Part shown: piece after piece, positions 1 to 7,918 of the stretch | How positions within the stretch are numbered: position 1 is the first letter of the stretch | Layout: each line of letters begins with the position of its first letter | Origin: Chitinophagaceae bacterium | GTDB lineage: Bacteria > Bacteroidota > Bacteroidia > Chitinophagales > Chitinophagaceae | Reading direction: 5' to 3' | NCBI GenBank assembly: GCA_028288595.1 | Contig: JAQBNK010000070.1 | Location: forward strand, 1-44,162 | Length of the DNA stretch: 44,162 nucleotides | Position numbers and translations under genes: made by a program | Notes under the pieces: generated by a model | Seen by the model: the letters and a program-made list of their open reading frames with translations, nothing else | Told to the model about the DNA's origin: nothing | Databases searched by the model: none

Positions 1-2
1 TC

Positions 3-326
3 GATAGCATTGTGCAGCATTTCAGTCATTTAATTACTATTCTTTCAGCAGATGCGGCTTACCTGCCCAATGAGAAAAGTTTAAAAGTAACTACGCTGCA
101 GCAACAGCTTAGCGCACTTATGGGTGCCAATGCCGCGGTGATCAATGCCTATACAGACGTTACCAATGCCCGCATTCAGCGCAATAAGATTCTTTATGAT
201 GAGGTTACCGGACTTGTATCTGTAGCCAGTGATGTAAAAGCTTACATTAAATGACTCTATGGTGCTACCAGCCATGAGTTTAAACAGGTAAGTAAAATCC
301 CGATCCGTATGGTTGGTGTTAATTAA
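3..326 (+). pseudogene. 3' end of a small helical Bacteroidota protein, interrupted by in-frame TGA
   Basis: The frame is open from the left edge, so the 5' end lies outside the window. It reads a mostly helical, Ala/Asn-rich segment (LPNEKSLKVTTLQQQL, then NARIQRNKILYDEVTGL) and ends at a TGA at 252-254 after AYIK. The same frame continues without interruption for 23 codons to TAA at 324-326, reading LYGATSHEFKQVSKIP and on. From memory, uncharacterised Bacteroidota proteins of this type end in a tail of the form YIKSxFGATSxxYKQVS, so the TGA appears to replace the Ser codon inside a conserved C-terminus. What is seen: the frame, the stop and the open continuation. What is inferred: that the full protein should include the tail. 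Function is unknown. A sequencing error is the main alternative. Confidence 0.6.
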
Positions 327-409
327 AAGACAGACTTATTAGTCAAACATCTGTTCTTATCTGTATAGAATCTTTATACAATCCTTCCCCAATATTTTTT
401 CTTCAACAC

Positions 410-550
410 TTTTTTGCATTTCTTTCAAAAGCTTTATGCATTCTTCCTAAGTGTTTATGCATTCTTTTAACACGGTTGTGCAATCTTCCAATACGCTTGT
501 GCATTTTTTAAAAGCGCATCTGCATTTTTAGAAAATGCTTGTGCATCTAT
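410..550. repeat. Degenerate 21-bp tandem repeat, seven units around TGCAT
   Basis: TGCA cores fall at 415, 437, 458, 479, 500, 521 and 542, so the spacing is 22 once and then 21 five times. Units share a pattern like GTTTATGCATTCTT but differ from one another, so this is an old or selected repeat rather than a recent expansion. It lies in the only gene-free stretch longer than 300 bp (327-678). Read on the minus strand, 21 bp is seven codons and one frame gives basic heptads such as MHKRIGR and MHKHLGR. A 33-codon minus ORF (504 down to 403) begins at one of these ATGs, and an in-frame TAA at 508-510 interrupts the longer frame. Whether it is translated is unknown. Confidence 0.75.
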
Positions 551-593
551 TCTTTTTATAGTTGTAATCTTCTTTTGTGGTTCATGGTGAAAC

Positions 594-682
594 AATTTTC
601 GATTTTCAACTTTCAATTTTCGATTTCCTTTGGCCTTCGAGGCAAATAATTTTCGATTTCAACTTTCAATTTTCGATTTCAA
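594..682. repeat. Direct repeat of an AATTTTCGATTTCAACTTTC-type word block
   Basis: Two near-identical blocks of about 34 bp lie at 594-627 and 648-682. Each is itself built from the words TTTTCGATTT and CAACTTTCAA, and they are separated by TTTGGCCTTCGAGGC. The second block overlaps the stop codon of mqnE (679-681). It is placed between two convergent genes, like several other word-repeat elements in this window. No coding potential was found. Confidence 0.7.
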
Positions 683-1836
683 TTCCACGCCACTTCCACC
701 TCATCATTATAATTCTTCACCACGTTATATAGTGTGTCCCGTTCAACAGGTTCTCTTTTTACCTGCTTAATCAGGTTCACCAATTCAGCAGTTGATAAAG
801 CAGGTTTCTGTTCCTCGCTTCCTGCCATCGAATAAATTTTTGTTGTGTCGTCGATGGTTCCATCAAGATCATTCACGCCAAAATTTAAACTTAACTGGGC
901 ATTCTGTCTGCCGAGCATTGGCCAATAAGCTTTCAGGTGAGGGAAGTTATCCATGTACAATCGGGAAACTGCATACATCTTCATGTCTTCTACAATACTG
1001 CTTTCAGCAACATTGCTCATTTCATTATCGCCATTGCGAAATTTTAATGGAATGAAAGTATTGAAGCCATGCGTTTCATCCTGCAACTGCCTTAGTCTTT
1101 CCATGTGGTCTATACGATGCCAGTATTTTTCAAGATGGCCATATAGTAAAGTCGCATTGGTCTGCATGCCTAATTTGTGCGCCGTCTTATGAATATTCAA
1201 CCAGCCTTCGGCATTCACTTTGTCATCAGATATTTGTTGTCTTATCTCAGGATGAAAAATTTCAGCGCCGCCACCCGGCATAGAATCAAGTCCCGCATCA
1301 TGCAAAAATCTCATTCCTTCTTCAACAGTCATTTTTGCTTTCCTGAACATGTAATCCAATTCAACAGCCGTAAACCCTTTTACATGAAGATCTGGCCTAT
1401 GGAGTTTTATTTTCCTGATCAGTTCCGCAAAGAACTGCAAATTCATTTTGGGATGAACCCCGCCAACAATATGTACTTCTGTTACTGGCTGACCATCATA
1501 TTTTTTTACAATGTTCAGCATTTCATCAGATGTCAGTTCCCATCCTTCTTCCTTGTGTGCATATAAGCGGGAGTAGGAGCAGAACTTACATGCGAATACA
1601 CATACGTTGGTTGGTTCTATATGAAAATTGCGGTTGAAATAAGTTTTATCGCCGTGTAATTTTTCCCGAACATAGTTAGCGAGTGTTCCGGCAAAAGGAA
1701 GCGAGGCCTCTTCAAAAAGGATCACGCCTTCATCAAAATTGATTCGCTTTCCCTCAAGAATTTTTTCACCAATTTGTTGTAGCCGGCTATTTTTTTCCTG
1801 TTTTACAAGTTTCTGTGCTGCCCTAAGTGATTGCAT
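679..1836 (-). CDS. mqnE: Aminofutalosine synthase MqnE (radical SAM, menaquinone synthesis)
   Basis: 385 aa. A radical SAM enzyme of the futalosine route to menaquinone, which joins the enolpyruvyl-benzoate unit to S-adenosylmethionine to make aminofutalosine. The [4Fe-4S] ligands are C79, C83 and C86 in CVFACKFC (CxxxCxxC). The motifs PGGGAEIF and TNATLLYGHLE fit MqnE; the paralogue MqnC normally has an SxPGAGGE-type motif instead, so I chose MqnE. The length is normal for the family. The ATG at 1836 is supported by a TAACTTTG -7 element at 1854-1861, which leaves only a short leader. No other menaquinone gene is adjacent, so it appears to be transcribed alone. Confidence 0.92.
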   Translation of the reverse strand: MQSLRAAQKLVKQEKNSRLQQIGEKILEGKRINFDEGVILFEEASLPFAGTLANYVREKLHGDKTYFNRNFHIEPTNVCVFACKFCSYSRLYAHKEEGWELTSDEMLNIVKKYDGQPVTEVHIVGGVHPKMNLQFFAELIRKIKLHRPDLHVKGFTAVELDYMFRKAKMTVEEGMRFLHDAGLDSMPGGGAEIFHPEIRQQISDDKVNAEGWLNIHKTAHKLGMQTNATLLYGHLEKYWHRIDHMERLRQLQDETHGFNTFIPLKFRNGDNEMSNVAESSIVEDMKMYAVSRLYMDNFPHLKAYWPMLGRQNAQLSLNFGVNDLDGTIDDTTKIYSMAGSEEQKPALSTAELVNLIKQVKREPVERDTLYNVVKNYNDEVEVAWN

Positions 1837-1853
1837 AATTCTTTATTACCCGG

Positions 1854-1861
1854 CAAAGTTA
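1854..1861 (-). promoter_or_regulatory. Putative Bacteroidota -7 element for mqnE
   Basis: The minus strand reads TAACTTTG, a perfect match to TAnnTTTG, about 18 bp before the mqnE ATG. It implies a leader of roughly 10-12 nt. No clear TTTG -33 box is seen, because upstream DNA is the repeat element starting at 1864. Confidence 0.5.
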
Positions 1862-1863
1862 AG

Positions 1864-2074
1864 GAGGAATGAGTGATGAGTAATGAGTGATGAGTAGTGG
1901 ATGAGTGATGAGTAATCAGTGATGAGGGATGAGTGAGCCAAAGGACAATGAAGAAGAACGCAGAGATGAGTTTAATTCCTAATTCATAATACTCCTTTAT
2001 AATTAGCTATTATGAATTAGGAAGTTCTCATTACTGATCACTCATTACTCATCATTCATCACTCATTCCTCGTC
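1864..2074. repeat. Large nested inverted repeat made of GATGAGTGATGAGTAAT words
   Basis: The left arm (about 1864-1936) reiterates GAGTGATGAGTAATGAGTGA. The right arm (about 2025-2072) is its approximate reverse complement. Nested inside is a perfect 15-bp inverted repeat (TTCCTAATTCATAAT at 1976-1990 and its complement at 2009-2023) around an 18-bp loop. It fills the whole gap between the split metalloprotease frame and the mqnE promoter, so it could end transcription from the protease gene before mqnE. Confidence 0.8.
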
Positions 2075-2077
2075 TTT

Positions 2078-2584
2078 TTAATTAATTTTTATGATTTGCT
2101 CAGAAGTTGAGTAGTCTTTAAAAGTGATGTGAACCGTATAAATACCGGCAGCAAGGTTACCCAGGGTTATATAAGTATACTGGCTGGCATCACCATTATA
2201 CGACTTGCTCCATACCAGTTGTCCTGATGAATTATATACACTCACACCTTTAAGGTTAGCGGCGCTTTCAGATTTATATTGTTGCAGTATGAATGTGTTC
2301 CTCGATGGATTAGGATAAATAAGATATCCCTGCTGCTTAAGTCTTGCAGGCACATTCTTCGTATAGATCGTTACACTGTCAATGAATATATTATTCTCAA
2401 AATTTTCTGTGTTCCGGAATTTAACACGAATAGTATTTGCGGTGCCAAACTGCGCCGTGATGTTGATCGAATCTGTGCGCCACTGATCTTTTGATCCCGG
2501 TATAAATTCATCTGTGAAAGGATGATTGGCATCTTTTAAAGTTTGTAGTTCAGCTCCCCATTTTTTATAAACAGACTGCCATGT
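2078..2584 (-). pseudogene. C-terminal remnant of the M43 protease, with T9SS sorting domain
   Basis: This is the same reading frame as the 901-aa protease upstream, separated from it only by the TAA at 2585-2587. It begins TWQSVYKKWGAELQ, which continues the sequence VTADCG exactly as the internal homologous domain does (TTDCGQTFQEVAKLWG). It ends in a type IX secretion C-terminal sorting domain: YLIYPNPSRNTFIL, then GVSVYNSSGQLVW, LAAGIYTVHI and a final KIN. There is no good ATG at the start of the segment; only a GTG at 2351-2353 could begin a 91-aa product. It therefore looks like the cut-off tail of one original protein of about 1,070 aa. Confidence 0.8.
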
Positions 2585-5290
2585 TTATCCACAGTCTGCT
2601 GTTACTAATACTTCAAGTGTATCCATCGAAATATTGGTAGAGCCGGGATAGCTGTAAGTAGCGGCGGCCAGGTCGAACTTTACAAAAACAGAATCACCAC
2701 TATACTGAACCGGCGGAGTTAGAAGTTCATCTACTCTTCCATTAGCAGGATAATTGTAATTGTTCATGTAGGCCGAAGCAACACCATCATATGCAGCGAC
2801 GGTGGTTTGCGTCCATGTAATATTATCAACCGGTAGCTGGTGGATCGTCCATCCCGGAGGTGGGAATGCAGGCCCCTCAAAACTCTCGGCGAAGGGGGCA
2901 GTCATTGGTGCCAGCGTTGTTATGTTTATTCTTAATGTATCGTTTACTGTATTCTTATCAGGCTGGCCATTCGGGTTTGAAGTATAGAACAAAATACTGT
3001 GGGTTCCTGTTGGCAGGTTAAGAGAAGGGAAGTTATAAATGGTTGTACCGTTTCTTGGAACAACAATATTACTTACAAGCTGGCTGTTTACGGCACCACC
3101 ATCTATCCTGTAATTGGCAATGTAGGAGGTAAGTAAATTTGTTCCGAGATTTTGAATCAGTACAGAAGGTGAAACGATATTACCGCATACTTCTGTGTCT
3201 GCAAGGTTGAACTTAACGGCTGCTAAATCATATTTCAGCAGGTTTTGTATGTTCACATTATCTATAAAAAGATTGTTCCCTTTTTCATTTGTGCTTTTAA
3301 AGCCGACAGCAATTTTGGTTGATTGCTGCAAATAACTGCTCAGGTCTAATTTCAAATTTCGCCAGTCACCGCTAAGTGAAGGGATAAAATTCGCTGGCGT
3401 ACCGGAAACCGTTGCAAGGGTAGTACCCCATAATTTTGCCACTTCCTGGAATGTCTGACCGCAATCAGTTGTAACAACAACAGTTAATGTATCTGTTGTG
3501 CCATTGGCATTTAAAGCATAAGCATAATCAAATGACAATTGCAAAGAATCAGTGATAGCCGTATTCAGCGAAGGTGTTTGTAAGATATCAACCTGGTTAA
3601 GTGCCGGGTAATTATATAAATTGATTCCCACTGTTCCATTACTGCCGGCCAAACCAAAACTGCCAGCTAGCCTTTCCCATGTTCTGCTGTTATCAGGATT
3701 AATTAAGGTCCATCCCTCCGGAGGAAATGTTGATTGTTCAAAACCTTCAACAAGATTTCCATTTACTGTAGCCACATTTATTTGATAGGTGGCCGTATCG
3801 TTTGAAGTATTTTGATCAGCAAAACCATTGGGCGAACTGGTGAAGAATTTCAGTGTACTGTTTCCCAGGGGTAAACTTGTACTCGCTGGTAAGATCAATG
3901 TAACAGACTCACCCGTTTTTAAATTCAGTGCTGGATAATTACCGATTATAGGGGCACCATTATTTACTATTACACCAGCTTTAATTGATGTGAGAGTGGC
4001 AGTTCCCTTATTGGTAATAAGAATTCTGGCGGTGAGCGGACCAGGACAGGTTAAGTTTTTACTATAAGTATAAGTTTTGCAACTCAGCATTTCGGTACCA
4101 CCCGGATTTATTACTTCTGTAATAGCAACGTCATACAAAGGCGTACCTGCAGGAGCATTAGCCCTCGTAGATGTTAATAAGCTTGTCCTGAAATTTTCCA
4201 AAGCATATTCCATTCTTTCAACCTGTTTGGTTGTAAACATGGCATAGCAAGGATCATCCGTATAATCCATGTAATTCTGGTACATAATGCCGGGACTGGT
4301 AGAGTTACACGCATCTGTTTTTACAATGCCTCCCCCGGGACAACCCGAAGTTGAACCTGCCTGGTTTGGAGTGTCGCCTACATCTCCGGCTGTATTTCCC
4401 TGCCCTGCGGGGTTATATAAACCTGTTGGAAACGAATATGTACTTCCGCTTAACTGTTGAAAGTCATCACCCGCACATTGATCATCGTCTCCCCATGTGT
4501 GAAAAAGCCCGAAGTAATGTCCCATTTCATGAACAAGGGTTCTGCCCAGCGCAAAACTTGGATCTGTATAACAGCTACTGAGACCGAAGCCCTGGTAATC
4601 TATTATAATTCCTTCCTCACTTGCAGCAACAGTACCAGGTAGTGTCGCAAGGCCGAGAAATGCATTTTGTGCATCAGCAGCCCAGACATTCACATATTTT
4701 GTGGGGTCCCATGCATCCAGCCCGCCCTGGTTGGTGTGTTTCACCGGATTGCTAAGACTTAGGGGTGCTTTAGTTGCAGATGCTACTCTTTCGATACCAT
4801 TTGTAAGGTTACCTGCAGGATCTGTTTTGGCAAGAACAAACTGGATCTTGCTTTTTCCAAATACAGCTTTGAATGCCGGTGGAATGTTTATGGAATCAGC
4901 GTTTAATCCGGCAAAGTCAATATTTAATTTAGCAACCTGTGCCCTTACATCTTGGTCACTGATCATTTTTGGATCATCTAAAACAATATGAAAAACTATA
5001 GGGATAAAAACAGTGGTGTTTAGTTTTGCACTAATGCCGGTGCCAGCATTTTCTGGGGTTCCGCTGGTAATTGTTGTACCTGTAGTTCCGTTCAGTCTTC
5101 CGTTAGAAGTAATAGTCAGCGGTGGTGGCGTTGCCTTTTGTTCGGCCCGGTACCTGGTAAGTGCTTCCATCGTATAGCACCTGTATGCATTATGTGCATT
5201 AGGAGGGTTGAGCCTTAAATTTGTCTGTTGTCCGAAAGCCGTACTACACAAAATAACCGCAAGCAGGCAATAGATTGATTTTTTTTTCAA
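2585..5290 (-). CDS. Secreted M43-family (cytophagalysin/pappalysin-like) metalloprotease, truncated
   Basis: 901 aa up to a premature TAA. It starts with a signal peptide (MKKKSIYCLLAVILCSTAFG). The zinc site is HEMGHYFGLFHTWG with H254, E255, H258 and H264, the extended HExxHxxGxxH motif of M43 peptidases. A downstream MDYTDDPCYAMFT stretch supplies the Met-turn. After the catalytic domain come CARDB-like beta domains and two repeats with the pattern ESFE..FPP.GW (about residues 515 and 810), typical of choice-of-anchor/jelly-roll domains. The last domain stops mid-strand at VTADCG. The missing tail, including the T9SS sorting signal, lies in frame at 2078-2584. If the stop is real, the product could reach the periplasm but probably not be exported by T9SS. 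Confidence 0.85.
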   Translation of the reverse strand: MKKKSIYCLLAVILCSTAFGQQTNLRLNPPNAHNAYRCYTMEALTRYRAEQKATPPPLTITSNGRLNGTTGTTITSGTPENAGTGISAKLNTTVFIPIVFHIVLDDPKMISDQDVRAQVAKLNIDFAGLNADSINIPPAFKAVFGKSKIQFVLAKTDPAGNLTNGIERVASATKAPLSLSNPVKHTNQGGLDAWDPTKYVNVWAADAQNAFLGLATLPGTVAASEEGIIIDYQGFGLSSCYTDPSFALGRTLVHEMGHYFGLFHTWGDDDQCAGDDFQQLSGSTYSFPTGLYNPAGQGNTAGDVGDTPNQAGSTSGCPGGGIVKTDACNSTSPGIMYQNYMDYTDDPCYAMFTTKQVERMEYALENFRTSLLTSTRANAPAGTPLYDVAITEVINPGGTEMLSCKTYTYSKNLTCPGPLTARILITNKGTATLTSIKAGVIVNNGAPIIGNYPALNLKTGESVTLILPASTSLPLGNSTLKFFTSSPNGFADQNTSNDTATYQINVATVNGNLVEGFEQSTFPPEGWTLINPDNSRTWERLAGSFGLAGSNGTVGINLYNYPALNQVDILQTPSLNTAITDSLQLSFDYAYALNANGTTDTLTVVVTTDCGQTFQEVAKLWGTTLATVSGTPANFIPSLSGDWRNLKLDLSSYLQQSTKIAVGFKSTNEKGNNLFIDNVNIQNLLKYDLAAVKFNLADTEVCGNIVSPSVLIQNLGTNLLTSYIANYRIDGGAVNSQLVSNIVVPRNGTTIYNFPSLNLPTGTHSILFYTSNPNGQPDKNTVNDTLRINITTLAPMTAPFAESFEGPAFPPPGWTIHQLPVDNITWTQTTVAAYDGVASAYMNNYNYPANGRVDELLTPPVQYSGDSVFVKFDLAAATYSYPGSTNISMDTLEVLVTADCG

Positions 5291-5372
5291 TGTGTTTGGT
5301 TTGTTCCCTACTGATAACTTCTAAAATAGCAATTGTATTGCAGATACCCTGTAAAAAATATAAGTTGCCTGT

Positions 5373-6635
5373 CTATACAAGAATTCCCGCAATCGTTGCC
5401 GAAAGGTAAGATGCGAGTGTTCCGCAAAGGAGGGCTTTCATACCCAGTTTTGCCAGGTCTGGCCTGCGTGTGGGGGCTAAAGCTCCGATTCCGCCAATTT
5501 GCATTCCTACGCTGCTGAAATTGGCGAATCCGCAAATTGCGATACTTACAACCAGCAAGCCTTTTTCCGTAACGATAGGGACTGCTTTATTGGTCAGGTT
5601 CTGAAATGCAACAAACTCATTAATAGACAACTTTTGCCCGAGTAATGTTGCAACACTATTTACATCCTGGGATGGGACTCCCATGGCCCATGCAAAAGGA
5701 TAAAATACTTTACCGAAAATAAAATTGAGTGTGAGATCGAAATGTGGATTGAAGATATGACCAATGTGAACGAGTAAGAAATCAAGCAAAGCAATAACGG
5801 CGATAAAACCGATCAGCATAGCAATCACGTTCATCGCAATTTTAAAACCGTCACCTGCGCCATGAGAAATAGCATCGATCACATTCGTGTATTCGCTTTT
5901 TACTTCCAGCTTAACACGACCCATTGTCTGGCTTTCTTCTGTCTCTGGGTAAACAATTTTTGCAATCACCAATGCACCGGGAGCTGCCATTAAACTAGCG
6001 GTAATTAGTTTTGGGGCAAGGTCCAGCCCTGCCTGCGCACCCATGTTCGCATATACTACGAGAATACCGCCTGCAATACATGCAAGGCTTCCGCTCATGG
6101 AAGCGAGCAGTTCACTTTTTGTCATTCCCTGTAAATAAGGCCTGATCATTACCTGGGCCTCTACCTGCCCAACAAAAGCACTGGCAACATTACTAAGTGC
6201 TTCCGCACCACTAACCCGCATAATAAAATTCATAGCTTTTGCAATCACAGCAACAATTCTTTGCATGATGCCATAATGATAAAAGATCGCAACCAGTGCA
6301 CATACTAATATGATTGTAGCAGTAACATTAAAAGCGAATACAAATCCACCATTCATATAATTGCCTATGGTTCCGTTTGGCATCTGCACCCCAATGCCGC
6401 TGTAAACGAAGGCTGCACCCTGCCGTGCAAACTGTTCAATTTTGCCAATGCCGTTTCCTACTTTTTGAAAGAACCAGGAAACCGGTGCTACCTTAAAAAC
6501 CAGTAATGCAATTACTATTTGAAGTCCTATGCCCGAGAGTACGAGCCGATAGTTAATTCTGCGTTTGTTGTTCGAGCATAAAAATGCTAAACCTAAAATG
6601 AGAATGATGCCGAATATGCCCTGGAAACGACCCAT
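5373..6635 (-). CDS. CNT-family nucleoside transporter (NupC-like)
   Basis: 420 aa, hydrophobic throughout, with about 8-10 membrane segments. The family is concentrative nucleoside transporters, which import nucleosides with Na+ or H+. Family signatures seen are VGQVEAQVMIRPYL (substrate-site region), INEFVAFQNL, and CGFANFSSVGMQIGGIGAL near the C-terminus, the strongest marker. Length is normal for bacterial CNT proteins. The ATG at 6635 is followed directly by hydrophobic sequence. It is 82 bp upstream of the protease gene on the same strand but functionally unrelated. Which nucleosides or cation it uses cannot be told from sequence alone. Confidence 0.9.
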   Translation of the reverse strand: MGRFQGIFGIILILGLAFLCSNNKRRINYRLVLSGIGLQIVIALLVFKVAPVSWFFQKVGNGIGKIEQFARQGAAFVYSGIGVQMPNGTIGNYMNGGFVFAFNVTATIILVCALVAIFYHYGIMQRIVAVIAKAMNFIMRVSGAEALSNVASAFVGQVEAQVMIRPYLQGMTKSELLASMSGSLACIAGGILVVYANMGAQAGLDLAPKLITASLMAAPGALVIAKIVYPETEESQTMGRVKLEVKSEYTNVIDAISHGAGDGFKIAMNVIAMLIGFIAVIALLDFLLVHIGHIFNPHFDLTLNFIFGKVFYPFAWAMGVPSQDVNSVATLLGQKLSINEFVAFQNLTNKAVPIVTEKGLLVVSIAICGFANFSSVGMQIGGIGALAPTRRPDLAKLGMKALLCGTLASYLSATIAGILV

Positions 6636-6693
6636 ATGGTTGTGTTTTTTAAGAGGTGCTGAAGATAATGGAAAAAGCTAAAAATCAATAGGT

Positions 6694-6780
6694 GTTGAGC
6701 ATTGATAATTGATTATTGAAAATTTTTCTTCATTACCTGGCTAATGCTCAATTTTCAATGAGCAATTTTCTATATTCAAC
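6694..6780. repeat. AT-rich inverted repeat of TTGAGCATTGATAATTGA-type words
   Basis: The left arm GTTGAGCATTGATAATTGAT (6694-6713 and on) pairs imperfectly with a right arm ending TATATTCAAC at 6780. Words such as AATGCTCAATTTTCAATGAGC make internal repeats. It occupies the gap between the nucleoside transporter and the trxA terminator, and is the same style of element as the others in this window. Confidence 0.6.
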
Positions 6781-6788
6781 CATATAAA

Positions 6789-6820
6789 TAAAAAAGGCCC
6801 TCAAAAAATTGAAGGCCCTG
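6789..6820 (-). terminator. Rho-independent terminator of trxA
   Basis: On the minus strand the DNA reads GGGCCTTCAA, a T-rich loop, TTGAGGGCC and then a run of seven T. The stem is about 9-10 bp with one G-T pair. It lies 21 bp past the trxA stop codon, the classical arrangement of an intrinsic terminator. Confidence 0.85.
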
Positions 6821-6841
6821 TACTAACCCGGTTTTACAATC

Positions 6842-7159
6842 TTAAATATGAGATTGAATTTTTTTGTCGAGAACAGATTTAGGAACTGCACCGATTTGTT
6901 TATCAACCACTTTACCGCCTTTAATAAAAAGAATAGCGGGGATTGAAGTAATGCCATAATTAATACTAAGGTTAGGGTTATGGTCAACATTTACTTTGCC
7001 CACATTTACCTTACCATCATATTCTTTGGAAAGTTCTTCAATAACGGGTCCTATTGCACGGCAGGGTCCGCACCACTCAGCCCAAAAATCTATTACTGTT
7101 AATTTATCGCTGTCCAATACTGTGTTTTGGAAATTGGCGTCTGTGAATTCTAATGCCAT
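6842..7159 (-). CDS. trxA: Thioredoxin
   Basis: 105 aa thioredoxin fold, a cytoplasmic dithiol-disulfide reductant. The redox motif is WCGPC (C30, C33) after VIDFWAE. The cis-proline segment is GITSIPAILFIKGG, followed by the usual C-terminal helix. An upstream ATG at 7240 would add 27 residues, but those resemble nothing in the family. A TAAATTTG -7 element lies at 7195-7202, downstream of that ATG, so the start at 7159 is preferred. It has its own promoter and intrinsic terminator and is apparently monocistronic. Confidence 0.93.
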   Translation of the reverse strand: MALEFTDANFQNTVLDSDKLTVIDFWAEWCGPCRAIGPVIEELSKEYDGKVNVGKVNVDHNPNLSINYGITSIPAILFIKGGKVVDKQIGAVPKSVLDKKIQSHI

Positions 7160-7194
7160 AAGTCTGAATTTTTGATCTTGAAATACTAATGGGT

Positions 7195-7202
7195 CAAATT
7201 TA
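7195..7202 (-). promoter_or_regulatory. Putative -7 element for trxA
   Basis: The minus strand reads TAAATTTG (TAnnTTTG), about 36 bp before the chosen trxA ATG at 7159. It decides against the longer reading frame starting at 7240. No convincing -33 box is seen. Confidence 0.5.
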
Positions 7203-7301
7203 CATCCAAAGACTGAAACCGGTAGTTTTGACTTTTCCACTAGCTGTTATTATGTCCTTGTAGCAGTTTACTGACAATCTGCTATATAACAGCTGTATGC
7301 G

Positions 7302-7766
7302 TTAAGAGAGGAGACTTTGACGGGCAAGGAATTCAAGTTGTGTATTGGCTTCCAGGAGTTTTTGCGTGAGTTCGTAATTTTCTTTACGCAGCCTGAAGAC
7401 TTCATATGCTTTTTCAATAAAGTTTTTTACCTCATTTTCATTCCACGGCTTGGTTAGATATTTATATATCTGGCCGCGATTAATCGCATCGACCACAGCA
7501 TTGATATCTGTATAACCGGTGATGAGTATCCTAATGGGGTCAGGGTATTTTTCAAGGATCGATTCAAAAAAATCAATACCCGTCAATTTCGGCATACGGT
7601 TATCACTCAAAATTACATGTACTTCATTTTCTGCAAGTATCCTTCTGCCTTCTTCTGCAGACTCGGCCGTATAGACCTGGAAAATACGCCTGAACGATGC
7701 TTTAAAAGCGACGAGATTATTGACTTCATCGTCAATATATAGGACTTTGATATTTTCAGGATTCAT
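7302..7766 (-). CDS. Single-domain response regulator (receiver plus short helix)
   Basis: 154 aa. A receiver domain spans about residues 6-122, with the acidic pair D12/D13 (YIDDE), phospho-acceptor D55 (LSDNRMP), switch residue T84 (ITGYTD) and K106 (LTKPW). A C-terminal helix follows, rich in E, L and Q and probably coiled coil, with no DNA-binding or enzymatic output. The LTGIDFFE and TGYTD pattern is of the RpfG-like receiver subfamily. Its closest relative in the window is the receiver of the REC-kinase at 13095-14225: both begin IKVLY(I/V)DDE, have SFRR, HVI(L/I)SD, and ILITGY. It faces the four-gene unit at 7919-14225 across about 150 bp, so it is a likely partner of those kinases. 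Confidence 0.88.
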   Translation of the reverse strand: MNPENIKVLYIDDEVNNLVAFKASFRRIFQVYTAESAEEGRRILAENEVHVILSDNRMPKLTGIDFFESILEKYPDPIRILITGYTDINAVVDAINRGQIYKYLTKPWNENEVKNFIEKAYEVFRLRKENYELTQKLLEANTQLEFLARQSLLS

Positions 7767-7788
7767 GGGGAGGGACTGAAAATTTATT

Positions 7789-7796
7789 CAAACTTA
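7789..7796 (-). promoter_or_regulatory. Putative -7 element for the response regulator
   Basis: The minus strand reads TAAGTTTG, a perfect TAnnTTTG match, about 23 bp before the ATG at 7766. The purine-rich leader GTCCCTCCCC lies between. Confidence 0.5.
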
Positions 7797-7903
7797 GACA
7801 GAAAAGAAGAAAATAAAAGAGCTTCCCGGGTTTTTAATCCAGATAGTTGAATATTAATATATTTTAAATACTCTTTAAAATGCATTTCCTCGTCTGAATT
7901 TTA

Positions 7904-7913
7904 TTATAATTTG
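7904..7913 (+). promoter_or_regulatory. Possible -7-like element just before the E1/nitroreductase gene
   Basis: TATAATTTG lies immediately before CCGCG and the ATG at 7919. It is off-consensus, because the spacing between TA and TTTG is one or three rather than two bases. If used, transcription would start at or next to the start codon, giving a leaderless message. Weak evidence. Confidence 0.3.
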
Positions 7914-7918
7914 CCGCG

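Noticed and set aside
410-550. The 21-bp repeat as a CRISPR array
   Set aside because: Units are too short and divergent, there are no distinct spacers, and no cas genes are near.
252-2587. Stop-codon reassignment to explain the two in-frame stops
   Set aside because: One is TGA and the other TAA, while intact genes here end in TAA, TGA and TAG normally; local mutation or sequencing error is simpler.
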